Shown here piece by piece: positions 46,859-56,745 of a DNA stretch of 64,000 nt (positions are counted from its first letter, which is position 1; each line of letters opens with the position of its first letter). The notes under the pieces are model-generated. The model was not told the DNA's origin and made no database searches. It was given only the letters and a program-made list of their open reading frames with translations. The stretch comes from Gymnorhina tibicen. Taxonomy: Eukaryota > Chordata > Aves > Passeriformes > Artamidae. The stretch is taken from contig VXAZ01000591.1 in assembly GCA_013399875.1 (NCBI GenBank), positions 203,903 to 267,902 of the forward strand, read 5' to 3'. A program made the translations under genes and the position numbers.

Positions 46859-47822
46859 CATCTGTGTGCCCAAACTGGGGACTCCCCCACCTGTGTCCCT
46901 GGGGAAGGGCTCAGATCCCACCCTTCCCAACCGGATCCCACCCCGGGACATTTTTTCCCCTCACAAAAAAGCACGGGAAGCTCCCAGACCGAAACCCCAA
47001 GCCTTCTCCTTCCCGCGAGGAGTTGCTTCCTAAACCATCCCAGATAAAACACGGACAATCAAACCCTTACTTGCAGCCGGGGCCTGGAGACGCCGTGCAG
47101 GCTCCGATATCCCGGGACTGCTTCATTCCGAGCCCATAAATCCTGCCGGGAGCAATCCTGAGCCTGCCAAGGGAACCCGCTCGGGCCCAGCCTGCTTTCG
47201 GTGGCGGGGACGGGAACAAGGCCGCACCAATATCGCACTTCCAGGCCACTTCCCTCTCTTCTGCAAAGCCAAGCGAGTTTCCTTCTTTGGAGATGGGAGC
47301 AGCAGATTCCAGTCCCACAACCTGGATTTTAGGGATTTTTTGGGCTCATTATTTGTTGTTTTTAAGCGCTGCGGGGAGAAGGGGAGCAGAGAGCAGCAAG
47401 GCCGCGGCCTTTTCCTGGCCCTGGCCCCGCCTCAGGGTCCTTAGCGCATCCCAAAGCTCTGCCAACAGGGATTCGGGGCTTCAGGGACATCTGGGATGGG
47501 GAATATTCTCCTTGGAAGACTCCAGCAAGGTGCTGATGCTCCCAGAGGAGGGTTGAAAAAGCTCTTTTTTTCCCCAGGGTGAAATATTCCTGGCAAAATC
47601 AGAGCCCTGGTTCAATCAAAACCTGTGACCTCCGTGCCACAGGAGCCAGGCTGGGGAGGTATTTTTCCGTGGGAAACTGAGGATATTTTAGAACATTCCA
47701 TGGGGTTCCCCCCCCCCCTCTTGTGCTGGATCCTGGAAAACAGCAGCCCCTGGGCTGTGCCACCCATGCTCCAAACCAGGTCCTTTTGTGCTGTGGGGCA
47801 AACAAAGGTGAAGGGTCTCTTA
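46859..47822. other. Unique non-coding stretch
   Basis: A C11 run lies at 47708-47718. CpG-containing words occur near 47085-47215. A long plus-strand ORF of 350 codons (46087-47139) runs into this area but is mostly translated CR1. Confidence 0.4.
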
Positions 47823-47959
47823 AAAATCGAGCAAAAAACAACGCTCAATTCCCAATTCCTGATTTTTACCAAGAATGCCTCGTATGGAAATAAAAGCAAA
47901 CAACGTTGGAAAGGGCAGCTTTTCCTCCTGGAGTGCTGGAAGGAGCAGGACAGGGCCAC
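47823..47959. repeat. Direct repeat, copy 1
   Basis: Matches 48363-48500 (offset 540): TTCCTGATTTTTA, AAAAGCAAACA, TTGGAAAGGGCAGCTTTTCC, TCCTG and CTGGAAGGAGCAGG. Identity is about 75-80% with no large gap. The antisense reading frame is open in both copies. Confidence 0.8.
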
Positions 47960-48362
47960 AGCCCCAAGAACATCCATAGGGTCCCTTAACCCTGAAGAAT
48001 TGGGGTGCTCGGACATTAATAGGGTCCCCTAATCCACAGAGTGGGTGCAGCAGAGCCCAGGTTTCCAAACCAGCAGATCCCAACCTACAGTCCTGTGGAA
48101 AAACAGGGATTAGAGTTAGTGGGCTCCAAAAATCCCCAAAATACATAGGAAAAAAGGAGCGCAGGTTCCTCTTCTCTTGCAGTTTTATTCTCACCGTATT
48201 TTGACGTCTTTCTCTTTGTTGATTGTCTTGGGCTGGTAAAATCTTTGGGAACTGAGGGGATAATCCATGAACTTATCATTAATTAGAGTTTTTGGTGTCC
48301 CTTTGGACAACGTGGCAGCTCCGAGTCCAGGGAATGCAGAGAGCTGGGGGTGCTCTGCTCGT
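47960..48362. other. Spacer between direct repeats
   Basis: Contains the phrase TAGGGTCCC twice (47978-47986 and 48019-48027). No other feature is recognised. Confidence 0.4.
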
Positions 48363-48500
48363 AAGAATTGAGCCCAAAAAGTGCTCGAGCCCCCAGTTCC
48401 TGATTTTTATTGGGAATATCTCACGTGAAGAGAAAAGCAAACAGTGTTGGAAAGGGCAGCTTTTCCTCCTGCATCTCTGGAAGGAGCAGGGCAGGGCTGC
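48363..48500. repeat. Direct repeat, copy 2
   Basis: Second copy of the 47823-47959 unit in the same orientation, with TTGGAAAGGGCAGCTTTTCC perfectly conserved and most changes upstream of it. Confidence 0.8.
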
Positions 48501-49947
48501 TGGGCCCAGAGAGGCTGGAAAAGCTCCGAGGTGCTGAGGAAAAGCGTCCCCACGGCGTGTGAAACGTGGGATTAGGGAAACGCAGGCTGCACCAGGACGT
48601 GCAATTTCCTTCTTTAAGTTTCCTTCCTTAATCATTATTCCCGTTCTGGAGGCGGCCGGGCCCCTCCTTTGGATAAAGGCCTTTGCAGCTGCTCCGGGTT
48701 GGAAATGCTCTTTGTAATGAGCCTGGAAGGGGCTCCGGGCTGCAGCGAGTCCCTGTTCCCTCAGATCAGTTTTAATCTAAGCCTGGCTCAGCTGGGAAGG
48801 GCTGATAAGCCCCTCTGGCCCTGCCAAGCAGGGATTTAATCCCGCTTTTCCATTTCCAGGGCGCTCGTTTGTCTCCCAGAGACCCCAATGGATTAAAAAT
48901 GATCCATCCCTGAGCCGGGGCTTTGTGTTTAAACTTCCCTGAATCCTGGTTTGAGCCCGGGGTCCCAGGAAAGGTCAGCAGTTCCCTCCCACGACATCCT
49001 AAAGCCTTGGGTTTTTCAGGGATTTGATTTCCTGGCCGCCTATTCCCAAGGAAATCCTTTGCTGGGTGAGGGCTCTGTGGGATTTGGGAGGGATGCCCCA
49101 CGTGGGAATCCCTCCTGAGGAGGGCTGGGAGTGGGAATAAGGAATTCTGATGGCTGGATTTGGGATCTGGGCACGTTCTGGTGACATTTGTCTTCCATCG
49201 TGAGACCCTGGGTCAATTCTCTCATGATTTTGGCCCGGTTTTTGCTCTAAAAGAGAGGTTTTTAGCCCAAATTTAAGCTCAGTTTACCAGGCAAGGTTTC
49301 CCACTCTCCACCTGGGCGAGAGAACCACGATGTTCATCCCTTCCATCTCTGGAAAATCCCACTGGCTAATTTTGTGGTTTTTTGGGAAAACAAGCCTCCT
49401 CTGACCCACAAATCCCAAAGAGAACCTTCATTCCTTCCTTCCAAAAAGGATTTTCCCACATTTTATCCCGTGGCTAAAGGATGAAGGCGCTCAGGGCTGC
49501 TCTGGCTGAGCTTCCCTCCGGCTCCCAGACCTCCCAAAATATTCCCAAACTGCAGGAGAAGCGTGGGGGGTCCTCATGGAAAAGGCCACCCCGCGGCGGG
49601 ACCTCCCATGGTGGCAGTTGCTCCATGTCCAGCCACGGCTCCCGGGACAAGGGACAGGCAGAGACATCGCAGCCAATCAATCCTTCATTAATTAGGGCAG
49701 GAGGAGTTGGGAAGGATGTGGGAACGGAGCTGAGCTTCCTTAGAGAAATCACTGCCTGCTCTCCTGGCGGGCTGGAAACGGGAGTGTGAGGAAAAGGGGT
49801 GTCACAGCCCGAGCCAAGATTGCGTTTTTTCCCTGGAATAACCCGTCCAAGCTGGGCCGAGATGGATAAAAAAAGACAATTTACACAGCCCCAAGCAGAG
49901 CAAACCCGCTCAGCTTCTCTGGTTTTGTAATAAATTTGGGTGATAAT
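48501..49947. other. Unique non-coding stretch
   Basis: Nothing recognisable; short ORFs only. Confidence 0.4.
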
Positions 49948-50037
49948 GAAATAATTCCGCGTTCAAATTGTCCCCGTGAAATTATTCCACATTCAAATTG
50001 TCCCAATGAAATAATTCCCCGTTCAAATTGTCCTACT
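49948..50037. repeat. 30-bp tandem repeat, three copies
   Basis: Three units starting GAAATAATTCC or GAAATTATTCC and containing GTTCAAATTGTCC or ATTCAAATTGTCC, exactly 30 bp apart. Only a few substitutions separate the units. Confidence 0.93.
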
Positions 50038-50144
50038 TGGCTTGAGATTGATTTCCTGGACAGTTCTTTGGGATCAACACTGTTTAATCCCAACGAGAAA
50101 TATCCACAATTCCTCAGCCCCAACACCTCTGGGATTGCCAGGAA

Positions 50145-50225
50145 ATGATGATGATGATGATGAGGATAATAATAATAATAATAATAACAATAATAACAAC
50201 AACACTAATAATAATAATAATAATA

Positions 50226-50280
<55 letters not shown>

Positions 50281-50288
50281 TGATGATG
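50145..50288. repeat. (ATG)n(AAT)n(ATG)n microsatellite, about 144 bp
   Basis: GAT units at both ends flank about 110 bp of AAT units with a few AAC and AGT interruptions. Translation yields the poly-Asn or poly-Leu ORFs seen here, which are not genes. Confidence 0.95.
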
Positions 50289-50442
50289 TCTTGATAATGC
50301 CACTATTTCCATGTTTCCAGCTTGATTCCCACCTTGCCTTTATTCCTGTGAAGTGATTCACATCCATTTTTAATTTCATTTGGATTTAATTGCATTAAAT
50401 ACCACCCTGCAGCCCACACAGCCAGGAGAGCCGTAACATTCA

Positions 50443-50826
50443 TGGAATCATGGAATGGTTTGGGTTGGAAAGGACCTTAAAGCTCATCCCAACCCTCACT
50501 GCCATGGGCAGGGACACCTTCCACTATCCCAGGGTGCTCCAGCCTGGCCTTGGACACTTCCAGGGATCCAGGGGCAGCCACAGCTGCTCTGGGAATTCCA
50601 TCTCAGCCCCTCCCCACCCTCCCAGCCAGGAATTCCTTCCCAATATCCCATCCATCCCTGCCCTCTGGCAGTGGGAAGCCATTCCCTGTGTCCTGTCCCT
50701 CCATGCCTTGTCCCCAGTCCCTCTCCAGCTCTCCTGGAGCCCCTTTGGGCCCTGCAAGGGGCTCTGAGCTCTCCCTGGAGCCTTCCCTTCTCCAGGTGAA
50801 CATTCCCAGTTCATCTTCATAGGAGA
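50443..50826 (-). mobile_element. CR1 LINE fragment, about 385 bp
   Basis: GGAATCATGGAATGGTTTGG, GTTGGAAAGGACCTTAAAGC, AGGGACACCTTCCACTATCC, GGATCCAGGGGCAGCCACAG, CCCATCCATCCCTGCCCTCT, CCATGCCTTGTCCCCAGTCC and GAGCCTTCCCTTCTCCAGGT. It is the same subfamily as 8459 and 44866 and one of the least diverged copies in the window. Confidence 0.94.
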
Positions 50827-51686
50827 AAATACAGGAAAATACAGGAAAAACATTTAGGCAGATGAATCAAATAATATAACATTAAAAATTTATAAATAAA
50901 AATTCGGAGGAAGACTTTAAATTCCTGCAGGATGCAGCACTGGAATGGCGGGATGAACAAGAGGAATGGCACCACCCTGGGTGTTCTGCCTTGGAGGATG
51001 GGAATGGCTCCCCAAAATCCCTTTCCCAGTGGGAAAACACTCTGGGATGGGAGCTGAGCTCCAGGAACTCCACCAGCTCCTCCTCTGCATCCCTCGGGCT
51101 GCTTCCCACCAAACATCTTCTCCTCACCGATGGAATTCTTGCACATCCTCACATCCATCAACTCCAGGTTGGAATAACCACCCCAGCATGACATCCCAGA
51201 TAAAGGCTGAGGGAAAATCCCTGTGCTGACACCTCCTGCAGGGAGAAACAGATAAGGATCAGGCTGGAAGTGATAATTCCCTGGCTTTTCCTGGAACCAG
51301 ATGTTTTTGAAGGACCCCCCACACACAGATCTTGACCTGGTCACCTCTCGGTGGAGGCAAAGGGTGTCCAGCTCTGTTTGGATTTGGATTTTTGGGAGTA
51401 AAGGTGTCTGGCACTCCCAGCTGCACAGTAAACAGAGACAAATGAGTGACTGCTCCCGAGTTCCGAGCAGGCCCAGGAATTCCACGGCTCTTGTTTGCTC
51501 TGTCTCAGCCAGCTGAGCTTCCAAACCCCCAAATTCCCGGGATCCGATGGAGACTGGCTCAGCAGCACGAAGGCTCCCATTTGGGGAGTTCCAAGGATGT
51601 CTTCCTCGAGCTCCCAACCCACTTTGCTCAGGGAGATTTATCCGTCCGCGGAATGCTGATAACGGGAGACGTCTCCATATCAGCAC
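50817..51686 (-). CDS. Uncertain 289-codon ORF, no recognised family
   Basis: This is the longest open frame in the window that is not explained by CR1 or a tandem repeat. Apart from the last few codons it lies in unique DNA. I see no known domain, no signal peptide at the start, and no Kozak-like or splice evidence that stands out. The C-terminus is a run of Phe, Leu, Tyr and Ile from AT-rich DNA and could look like a membrane segment by chance. Length alone makes it mildly unlikely as noise, but composition (few TCA, TTA and CTA words) could account for it. I treat it as probably non-coding. Confidence 0.12.
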   Translation of the reverse strand: MLIWRRLPLSAFRGRINLPEQSGLGARGRHPWNSPNGSLRAAEPVSIGSREFGGLEAQLAETEQTRAVEFLGLLGTREQSLICLCLLCSWECQTPLLPKIQIQTELDTLCLHREVTRSRSVCGGSFKNIWFQEKPGNYHFQPDPYLFLPAGGVSTGIFPQPLSGMSCWGGYSNLELMDVRMCKNSIGEEKMFGGKQPEGCRGGAGGVPGAQLPSQSVFPLGKGFWGAIPILQGRTPRVVPFLLFIPPFQCCILQEFKVFLRIFIYKFLMLYYLIHLPKCFSCIFLYFLL

Positions 51687-53169
51687 CTCGTGGAGAACCC
51701 GCTCCGCTTTTAAACCGCAGCCTTAAAATCCCTGTTGGGTTTTGTTGTTCCCTTTCCCTGGCTGTTCCCAGCTGCGGAGGAGATGATGAGGAGATGGTGC
51801 CAGTCCCTGCTCGCAATTAAAGGGTTTGTCCTTGAGGAGAGGAGTCGGGATCGCAGGGAGGGAGAGGAGGGCAAAACAAAGCTCTTGGCTCCGGCTTTGG
51901 GCTGCACCGCCATCTCCACATCAATCCCTTCCGCTCACAGCCGAATGTCTCTGCCTTCTTCACCCTCCCCCTCTCTAAAAACAAAGCATCTCTGGAGGTC
52001 TCTCTGCTGCAGCTCGAGGGCAGGTGGGAACCAGAGAAACGGGGATATTCCTTCTTTTTGGGAAGGCTTTGGAACGGAGGATTGAATCTGTTTCCCGACC
52101 AAGCGCTCTGAAGGCTCCAATTTGTGGTGATTTAACGGCACTTGAGGGGAGGAGGCCAATAAAAAGCTCATTCGAGGTGGAAATCACAGCAGAGCTGCAA
52201 ATACACATTTAAATATCAGAACGGAATAAAATGATGGGGAGAAACACCAGGAAAGGGAAAACAAACACTTCCACCTGAAGGCGAAAAACAGAATAAAAAC
52301 ATTTCACAGAAATAATTCCACTCTGCTTAACAAAAGCAACGTCGGGCTCCCAGTTCCTGTTGTTCACGTGCTGTTCTTGGGTCCATAAATCCAGAGTTCT
52401 CCTCGGCGGCAGCAGAAATATCCCCCCGAATCCTCTCCCAGGTAATGAGCAGGTTGGAACAAGCTGACAAAAATAATTCCAGCCTTCCCACGGGGATAAG
52501 TGCGCCCTGATAACACCGTGCAGGGCCCTGCAATTCCGCACAGGGAGAACTCTCTGCCGGGGAAAACGGAGTTTATCCCTCGCGGGGGTTTCCCTGTGGT
52601 GCTCCTGATGCTAAAAAAGGGATGGGTTTTGGGGCAAAACCACTGGATTTTTATATCACACCCCCGCTCTGAATTTCGGTGGAAGTCCCAGCTGGTGGCG
52701 GCTGAGCCGGGGGTTAAGGCTGGAAAAAAGAGAGGAATTTATCCAGGCATAGGAAAGGTTCATCCACTGCTGATCAGGAGCTGCCACCCCGCTGGAATTC
52801 CCACCTGGCTGCCCCAGGGATGGCTTGGATTGAGGGAGCTTTCCTGGGATGTGTCTGATCAGCGCCCCAGGCTGGGCTCGGTGCAGCTGAGCCCGGCTTG
52901 GCAAAGCCTCTGCTGGGGCTTTGCAAAGAGCAGCTCCGGCCCAGCAGGGAAAGTCTCAGCATCCCATTTTGGTGAGGTTTGGAAGAGCTGGACCATCCCA
53001 CAGGATTCAGGGCTCAGGAGCCTTTTCTAGGCAGGAATTTTTGTTTCCATTTCTTGGAGCTCTTGGGGCTCAGCTCAGCTCAGCTGCAGTGCCCCCAGCA
53101 TCCCATTCCATCCCTAAAATTCCAATTAAACACCTCCCTCTGTGGCTTAATTGGTGCTAAACCTGACTT
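51687..53169. other. Unique non-coding stretch
   Basis: Several ORFs up to 176 codons (52500-53030, plus) without features. CAGCT units are repeated a few times near 53075-53087. No CR1. Confidence 0.4.
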
Positions 53170-53240
53170 GAGGTGTATTTAAATGCTTTTTGTCAGTTTT
53201 CCATGACCATTATAAACATATTAATTACGGATTCAATTCC
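53170..53240. promoter_or_regulatory. Candidate conserved AT-rich element
   Basis: A 70-bp repeat-free block of TATTTAAATGCTTTTTGTCA, TTTTCCATGACCATTATAAA and CATATTAATTACGGATTC, with homeodomain-like TTAATTA. Its texture differs from the flanks. Function is only suggested. Confidence 0.3.
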
Positions 53241-54547
53241 TAAGGCAATTCCTGCTGGCTGCAGCTCTCCAGGTGCCAGAGGTGAGTTATCCTGGGAAAG
53301 CTGCTCGCTCAGTGCAGCAGAAGATCCTTGAACACTTTTAAATGGGAATTCTGGTGGGTTGGGGAAGGAAAAATCCCCTCTGCCTGAGTTTTCCCAAAGC
53401 CGAATGCCGAAATTCCCGGGTTTCTCCAGCCAGCACCGCTCCCAGCTTGGGATTAAATCCTTGGCTGTGCCTGTTGGAGTTTTTTATAATTTAAGGTCTA
53501 TTTTTGAATATTCATAGTTATAAATTGGAGCTGGAAAATAGAGGAGACCAGGAATGATGTCCCAATAATCTGTTATCCACCTCTGTGGGGTTTTGGATTG
53601 GTTCTAGGGTGGCTCAAAGGACCCAGGAGCAGCTGGAGCATGAGGATGTGCTTGGTGAGGCCATCAAGCTGGAAAAGGAAATGGATTTTCCTTGATTTAA
53701 TCTCATTTTCCAATATCTGGGCATTCTGAGTTAGGGATTTTTCCTCACACACCCCCCTCAAGGGTTTGGATAATCTCCAGTGTCCCCAGAATATTCCCGC
53801 AGGTTCGAGGCTGGGTTTGCTCCCGTGCTTCCAGCAGGACACATCCCGGGATGTCGTCGGGGTGGGAGTGCGATGATTCAGCCCAGGCTGGGGTTGATTT
53901 TTCCCTGGAAACAAAGTCCAGGGTGAGTCAGGCAGCTCCTCCCTGGCCATGCAGGGGCAGAGTTCTGCCCTTTGCCCGGACAAGACTGGGAATGTGCAAA
54001 TCCCCCGAGCTTTCCCCACCAGGGCACCCCAGCCAGAGGGGTTTTATCCCAGCACCGACAAAACCTTGGATTGCGTTGGCTTTTTCTGCAAAACTCTCGC
54101 ATTTTATCCAAAAAAAGGGAGGAGAAAACGAGGTTTCTCCTCCAAGCAGTGAAACCCCAGCCCTGAGGGGTCACCCAGCGGTCCCTTTCCCTGAGAAAGT
54201 GCAGGATTTTTCCCTGTCGTGATTCCACCAAGGCTTTGCCTGGTCTGGTTTTCCCAGGTCTCGGGCGGGGAGGATTTGCCGGGGCTCTGGCACGGCTCAC
54301 GCTCCGCTCTGGTTCGTGTCGAGGCGTCGCTGCCAGCCCGGCACTAATCCCCGGCTCTGCGAGGGATTATGGTACTTGGGCAGGGGCGAAAGGAAGGAGG
54401 AAGACAAATAATCCCCGCTGAAAGGAAAAGAACAGCTCACCAGGCTCTGCTGGCTCCGAGTGAGCCCCATCCCGGCGGGATTTGGGGCAGGTGGGAATCA
54501 CGGCGGGGTCGTGGGCAGAGGGGGAATGGTTTTCTAAAAAAAAGAGG
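53241..54547. other. Unique non-coding stretch
   Basis: A MEF2-like word CTATTTTTGA occurs at 53498-53507 (one mismatch to the usual consensus) within AT-rich flanks. CpG-moderate sequence follows around 54240-54380. No exon recognised. Confidence 0.4.
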
Positions 54548-54733
54548 AGAAATTTGGGTGGGGTATCAGGAAGGAATTCTTCCCTGTGAGGGCGGGGAGG
54601 GACTGGGATGGAAATCCCAGAGAAGCTGTGGCTGCCCCAGCCCTGGAATTGTCCAAGGCCAGGTTGGACGGGGCTTGCAGCAATTTGGAATAATGGAAGT
54701 TGTCCCTTACAGTCTCTTCCAACCCCACTGGAA
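54548..54733 (+). mobile_element. CR1 LINE fragment, sense
   Basis: GGGGTATCAGGAAGGAATTC, TTCCCTGTGAGGGCGGGGAG, CAGAGAAGCTGTGGCTGCCC, TGTCCAAGGCCAGGTTGGAC, GGGGCTTGCAGCAATTTGGA and TGTCCCTTACAGTCTCTTCC, ending at the CR1 3' part without an intact terminus. Confidence 0.9.
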
Positions 54734-55038
54734 AATGGACCCCATGGAAAACCAAAGCTCCAAAGGATATTGATCAGAAGTGTCTATTTTATTCCCACTC
54801 TACTCTTCCTGCTGGGTTCTGGTTGATGGATACCTGTCAGAAAACAGGGAAAGGGCTCCTGCCACCCTCCCGGCCCCGCTCCTCCCTGCTCCACGTGCTG
54901 GAATTCCTAGGGCTGAACCAGAGGAATTCTCAGGAAAAACCCCACAGCCCGTCCCCAAAACGGATCAACCTCTGCCCCCCTCCCAGGCCACCACGATCTC
55001 TCTGTTTGTTTGCTTTGAAAATCCAATTAAAACATCGC
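54734..55038. other. Unique spacer
   Basis: No features recognised. Confidence 0.4.
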
Positions 55039-55062
55039 AATAATTAATAATTATTAATTATT
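55039..55062. promoter_or_regulatory. Perfect 24-bp AT palindrome
   Basis: The first 12 bases (AATAATTAATAA) are the exact reverse complement of the last 12, with no spacer. The flanking bases do not extend the symmetry. It contains several TAATTA-like homeodomain words. It can form a cruciform or be a homodimer site, but AT-only palindromes also arise by chance. Confidence 0.5.
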
Positions 55063-55420
55063 CCCAAGCATTTCCTCCTGGAATGGATGAGCGCCACGGA
55101 GGGAAGAGTCTTTGCCTCTGCCCTTGCTGGAAGATCCCCCGTTCATTAGGCTGGAATTAATGAGGCTGGGCTTAAAGCAGGTGTTGAGTGCAATCAGAGC
55201 AGCTTTACTGGGGCACGAATTGTCGGGGCCGTGCTCAGTTCACCTTTGCCTGCGTGCATTAATTAATCAGCCATTGATAACGACCTTCGATAACGACCTT
55301 CAGCCCTGCAGCTCCGAGAGGTGCTGCCACAGGGGCCGTGCTGGATCTCCAGAGGATCAGCTCCCGCAAGGAGCTCGTTCCCTGGTGCTAAACTGGGATT
55401 TGGGATGCAAGGGGGAGGGA
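55063..55420. repeat. Unique spacer with a 13-bp duplication
   Basis: GATAACGACCTTC occurs at 55276 and 55289. Homeodomain-like TTAATTAAT is nearby. No gene recognised. Confidence 0.5.
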
Positions 55421-55504
55421 GGGATGGGAATATTTGTGGTTAAGGGAGGTGAATATTGAGGGTTCGATCTTTGAAAGGATCTTTGTAGGCGCTCTGTGCG
55501 TCCA

Positions 55505-55730
55505 TAAAGATGAAAATGAGGGAGGAAACATCCTCGAGTTGTGCCAGGGGAGTTTTAGGTGGGATACTGAGAGGAATTCCTTCATGGAGAAGGTAGAGCT
55601 GCCCGCAGCAGGGGAGTACCCATCCCTAGAGGGATTTAAAATCTATGTGGATGTGGCACTTGGGGATGTGGGGCAGTGCTGGGAGTGGTTGAACTCGATG
55701 ATCCGGGAGAGTTTTCCCAACCTTAAGGAT
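55505..55730 (+). mobile_element. CR1 fragment in first tandem unit
   Basis: CATCCTCGAGTTGTGCCAGG, GGAGTTTTAGGTGGGATACT, GATTTAAAATCTATGTGGAT, GTGGCACTTGGGGATGTGGG and GAACTCGATGATCCGGGAGA. It matches the CR1 type at 16505 and 17880. Confidence 0.88.
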
Positions 55731-55849
55731 CGTGTGACTTTTTGGGAGTCACAGAATGAGGGAAGGATGGGAATATTTGTGTTAACAGAGGTGAATATTG
55801 AGGGTTCGATCTTTCAAAGGGTGTGCGGTGAATTCCTAGAGGCTCTGTG

Positions 55850-56022
55850 TGTCCAGAAAAATGGAAATGAAGAGGAGGGAAACGGCCTCGAGTTGTGCCA
55901 GGGGAGGTTTAGGTGGGATGTTGGGAGGAATTCCTCCATGGAGAGGGTTCTCCAGCCCTGGCACAAACTGCTGGCGGAGTTTGGAATGGAATCCCCGTTC
56001 CTGCAGGGATTTAAAAGCAGCA
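55850..56022 (+). mobile_element. CR1 fragment in second tandem unit
   Basis: ACGGCCTCGAGTTGTGCCAG, GGGAGGTTTAGGTGGGATGT, CTCCATGGAGAGGGTTCTCC and TGGCACAAACTGCTGGCGGA. This unit retains the CAGCCCTGGCACAAACTG segment that is altered in the first unit, and it lacks the 3' end. Confidence 0.88.
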
Positions 56023-56055
56023 CTCGGTGCCTTGCATAAGAAACAGGGAATTATT

Positions 56056-56190
56056 CATGGAATCCTGGAAAGGTTTGGATTGGGACTGTGAAGATCATCC
56101 CATCCCACCCCCTGTCCTGGCAGGGACACCTTCCACCACCCCAGTTTGCTCCCAGCCTTGTCCAGCCTGGCCTTGGACACTCCCAGTCGC
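56056..56190 (-). mobile_element. CR1 LINE fragment
   Basis: ATTCATGGAATCCTGGAAAG, GTTTGGATTGGGACTGTGAA, GGCAGGGACACCTTCCACCA and CCTGGCCTTGGACACTCCCA. It lies 20 bp from the tandem CR1 in opposite orientation. Confidence 0.9.
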
Positions 56191-56629
56191 ACTTCTCTGA
56201 GCGGGATGGGAACAGCTCGGAGCGGGATCCCGGGAGTTGTGTTCTCCTCCCTATTTCAGTGCTCTCCCGGAGCTCAGGCAGGGTGGGAATTGCCAAGGAA
56301 AGGTCATTTCCAAAGGAATCCTTTAAAAACCACCTGGGTATTTCCTGACCCACTTGAACACATAAACATCCCTGTAAACATCCATGTCAATAAACATCCA
56401 TGTCTTCCCTGCCCGGAGCGTATCCATGGGGATCAGCAGGAGTTTGGAGGATACCTGAAGAACTCCTTGCACTCCACCAGCAGCAGCAGGACATCAAAAG
56501 TCTTTGTTTTTTAAGGAAATCTTCTTTTTTGCCTGGTTTTCCCCCCTCCCAGGCCAGCTGCTGCCCATCCATCCGTGGCAGGGTTCCATGGAGTGAACGA
56601 GGATGATGGATGTGCCCTGGATGTGTCAT
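56191..56629. other. Unique spacer
   Basis: No features recognised. Confidence 0.4.
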
Positions 56630-56745
56630 TCCAGCTTGGATGCGGCTTGGAGAAACCTGGGCTGGTGGAAGTGTCCCTGCCCATGGCACTGACTGACCCT
56701 GAAAGGTCCCTTCCACCCCAAACCATCCTGTGCTTCTCTTGATGC
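56630..56745 (+). mobile_element. CR1 LINE fragment, sense
   Basis: AGCTTGGATGCGGCTTGGAG, AAACCTGGGCTGGTGGAAGT, GTCCCTGCCCATGGCACTGA, CCTGAAAGGTCCCTTCCACC and CAAACCATCCTGTGCTTCT, ending near the CR1 terminus. Confidence 0.9.

Larger units (their letters stand above)
55421..56035. repeat. 343-bp tandem duplication carrying a CR1
   Basis: GAATATTTGT starts at 55428 and 55771, a 343-bp offset. GGTGAATATTGAGGGTTCGA, CTCGAGTTGTGCCAGGGG and GAGGAATTCCTTCATGG/GGAGGAATTCCTCCATGG occur in both units. The second unit is truncated after GGGATTTAAAA. Because the duplicated unit includes non-CR1 sequence, this is a true tandem duplication and not two independent insertions. A 201-codon ORF that spans it shifts frame relative to the repeat, so it is not meaningful. 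Confidence 0.9.

Noticed and set aside
46087..47139. Plus-strand ORF of 350 codons
   Set aside because: It is mostly the antisense translation of two CR1 fragments and shared flank, and shows no independent protein features.
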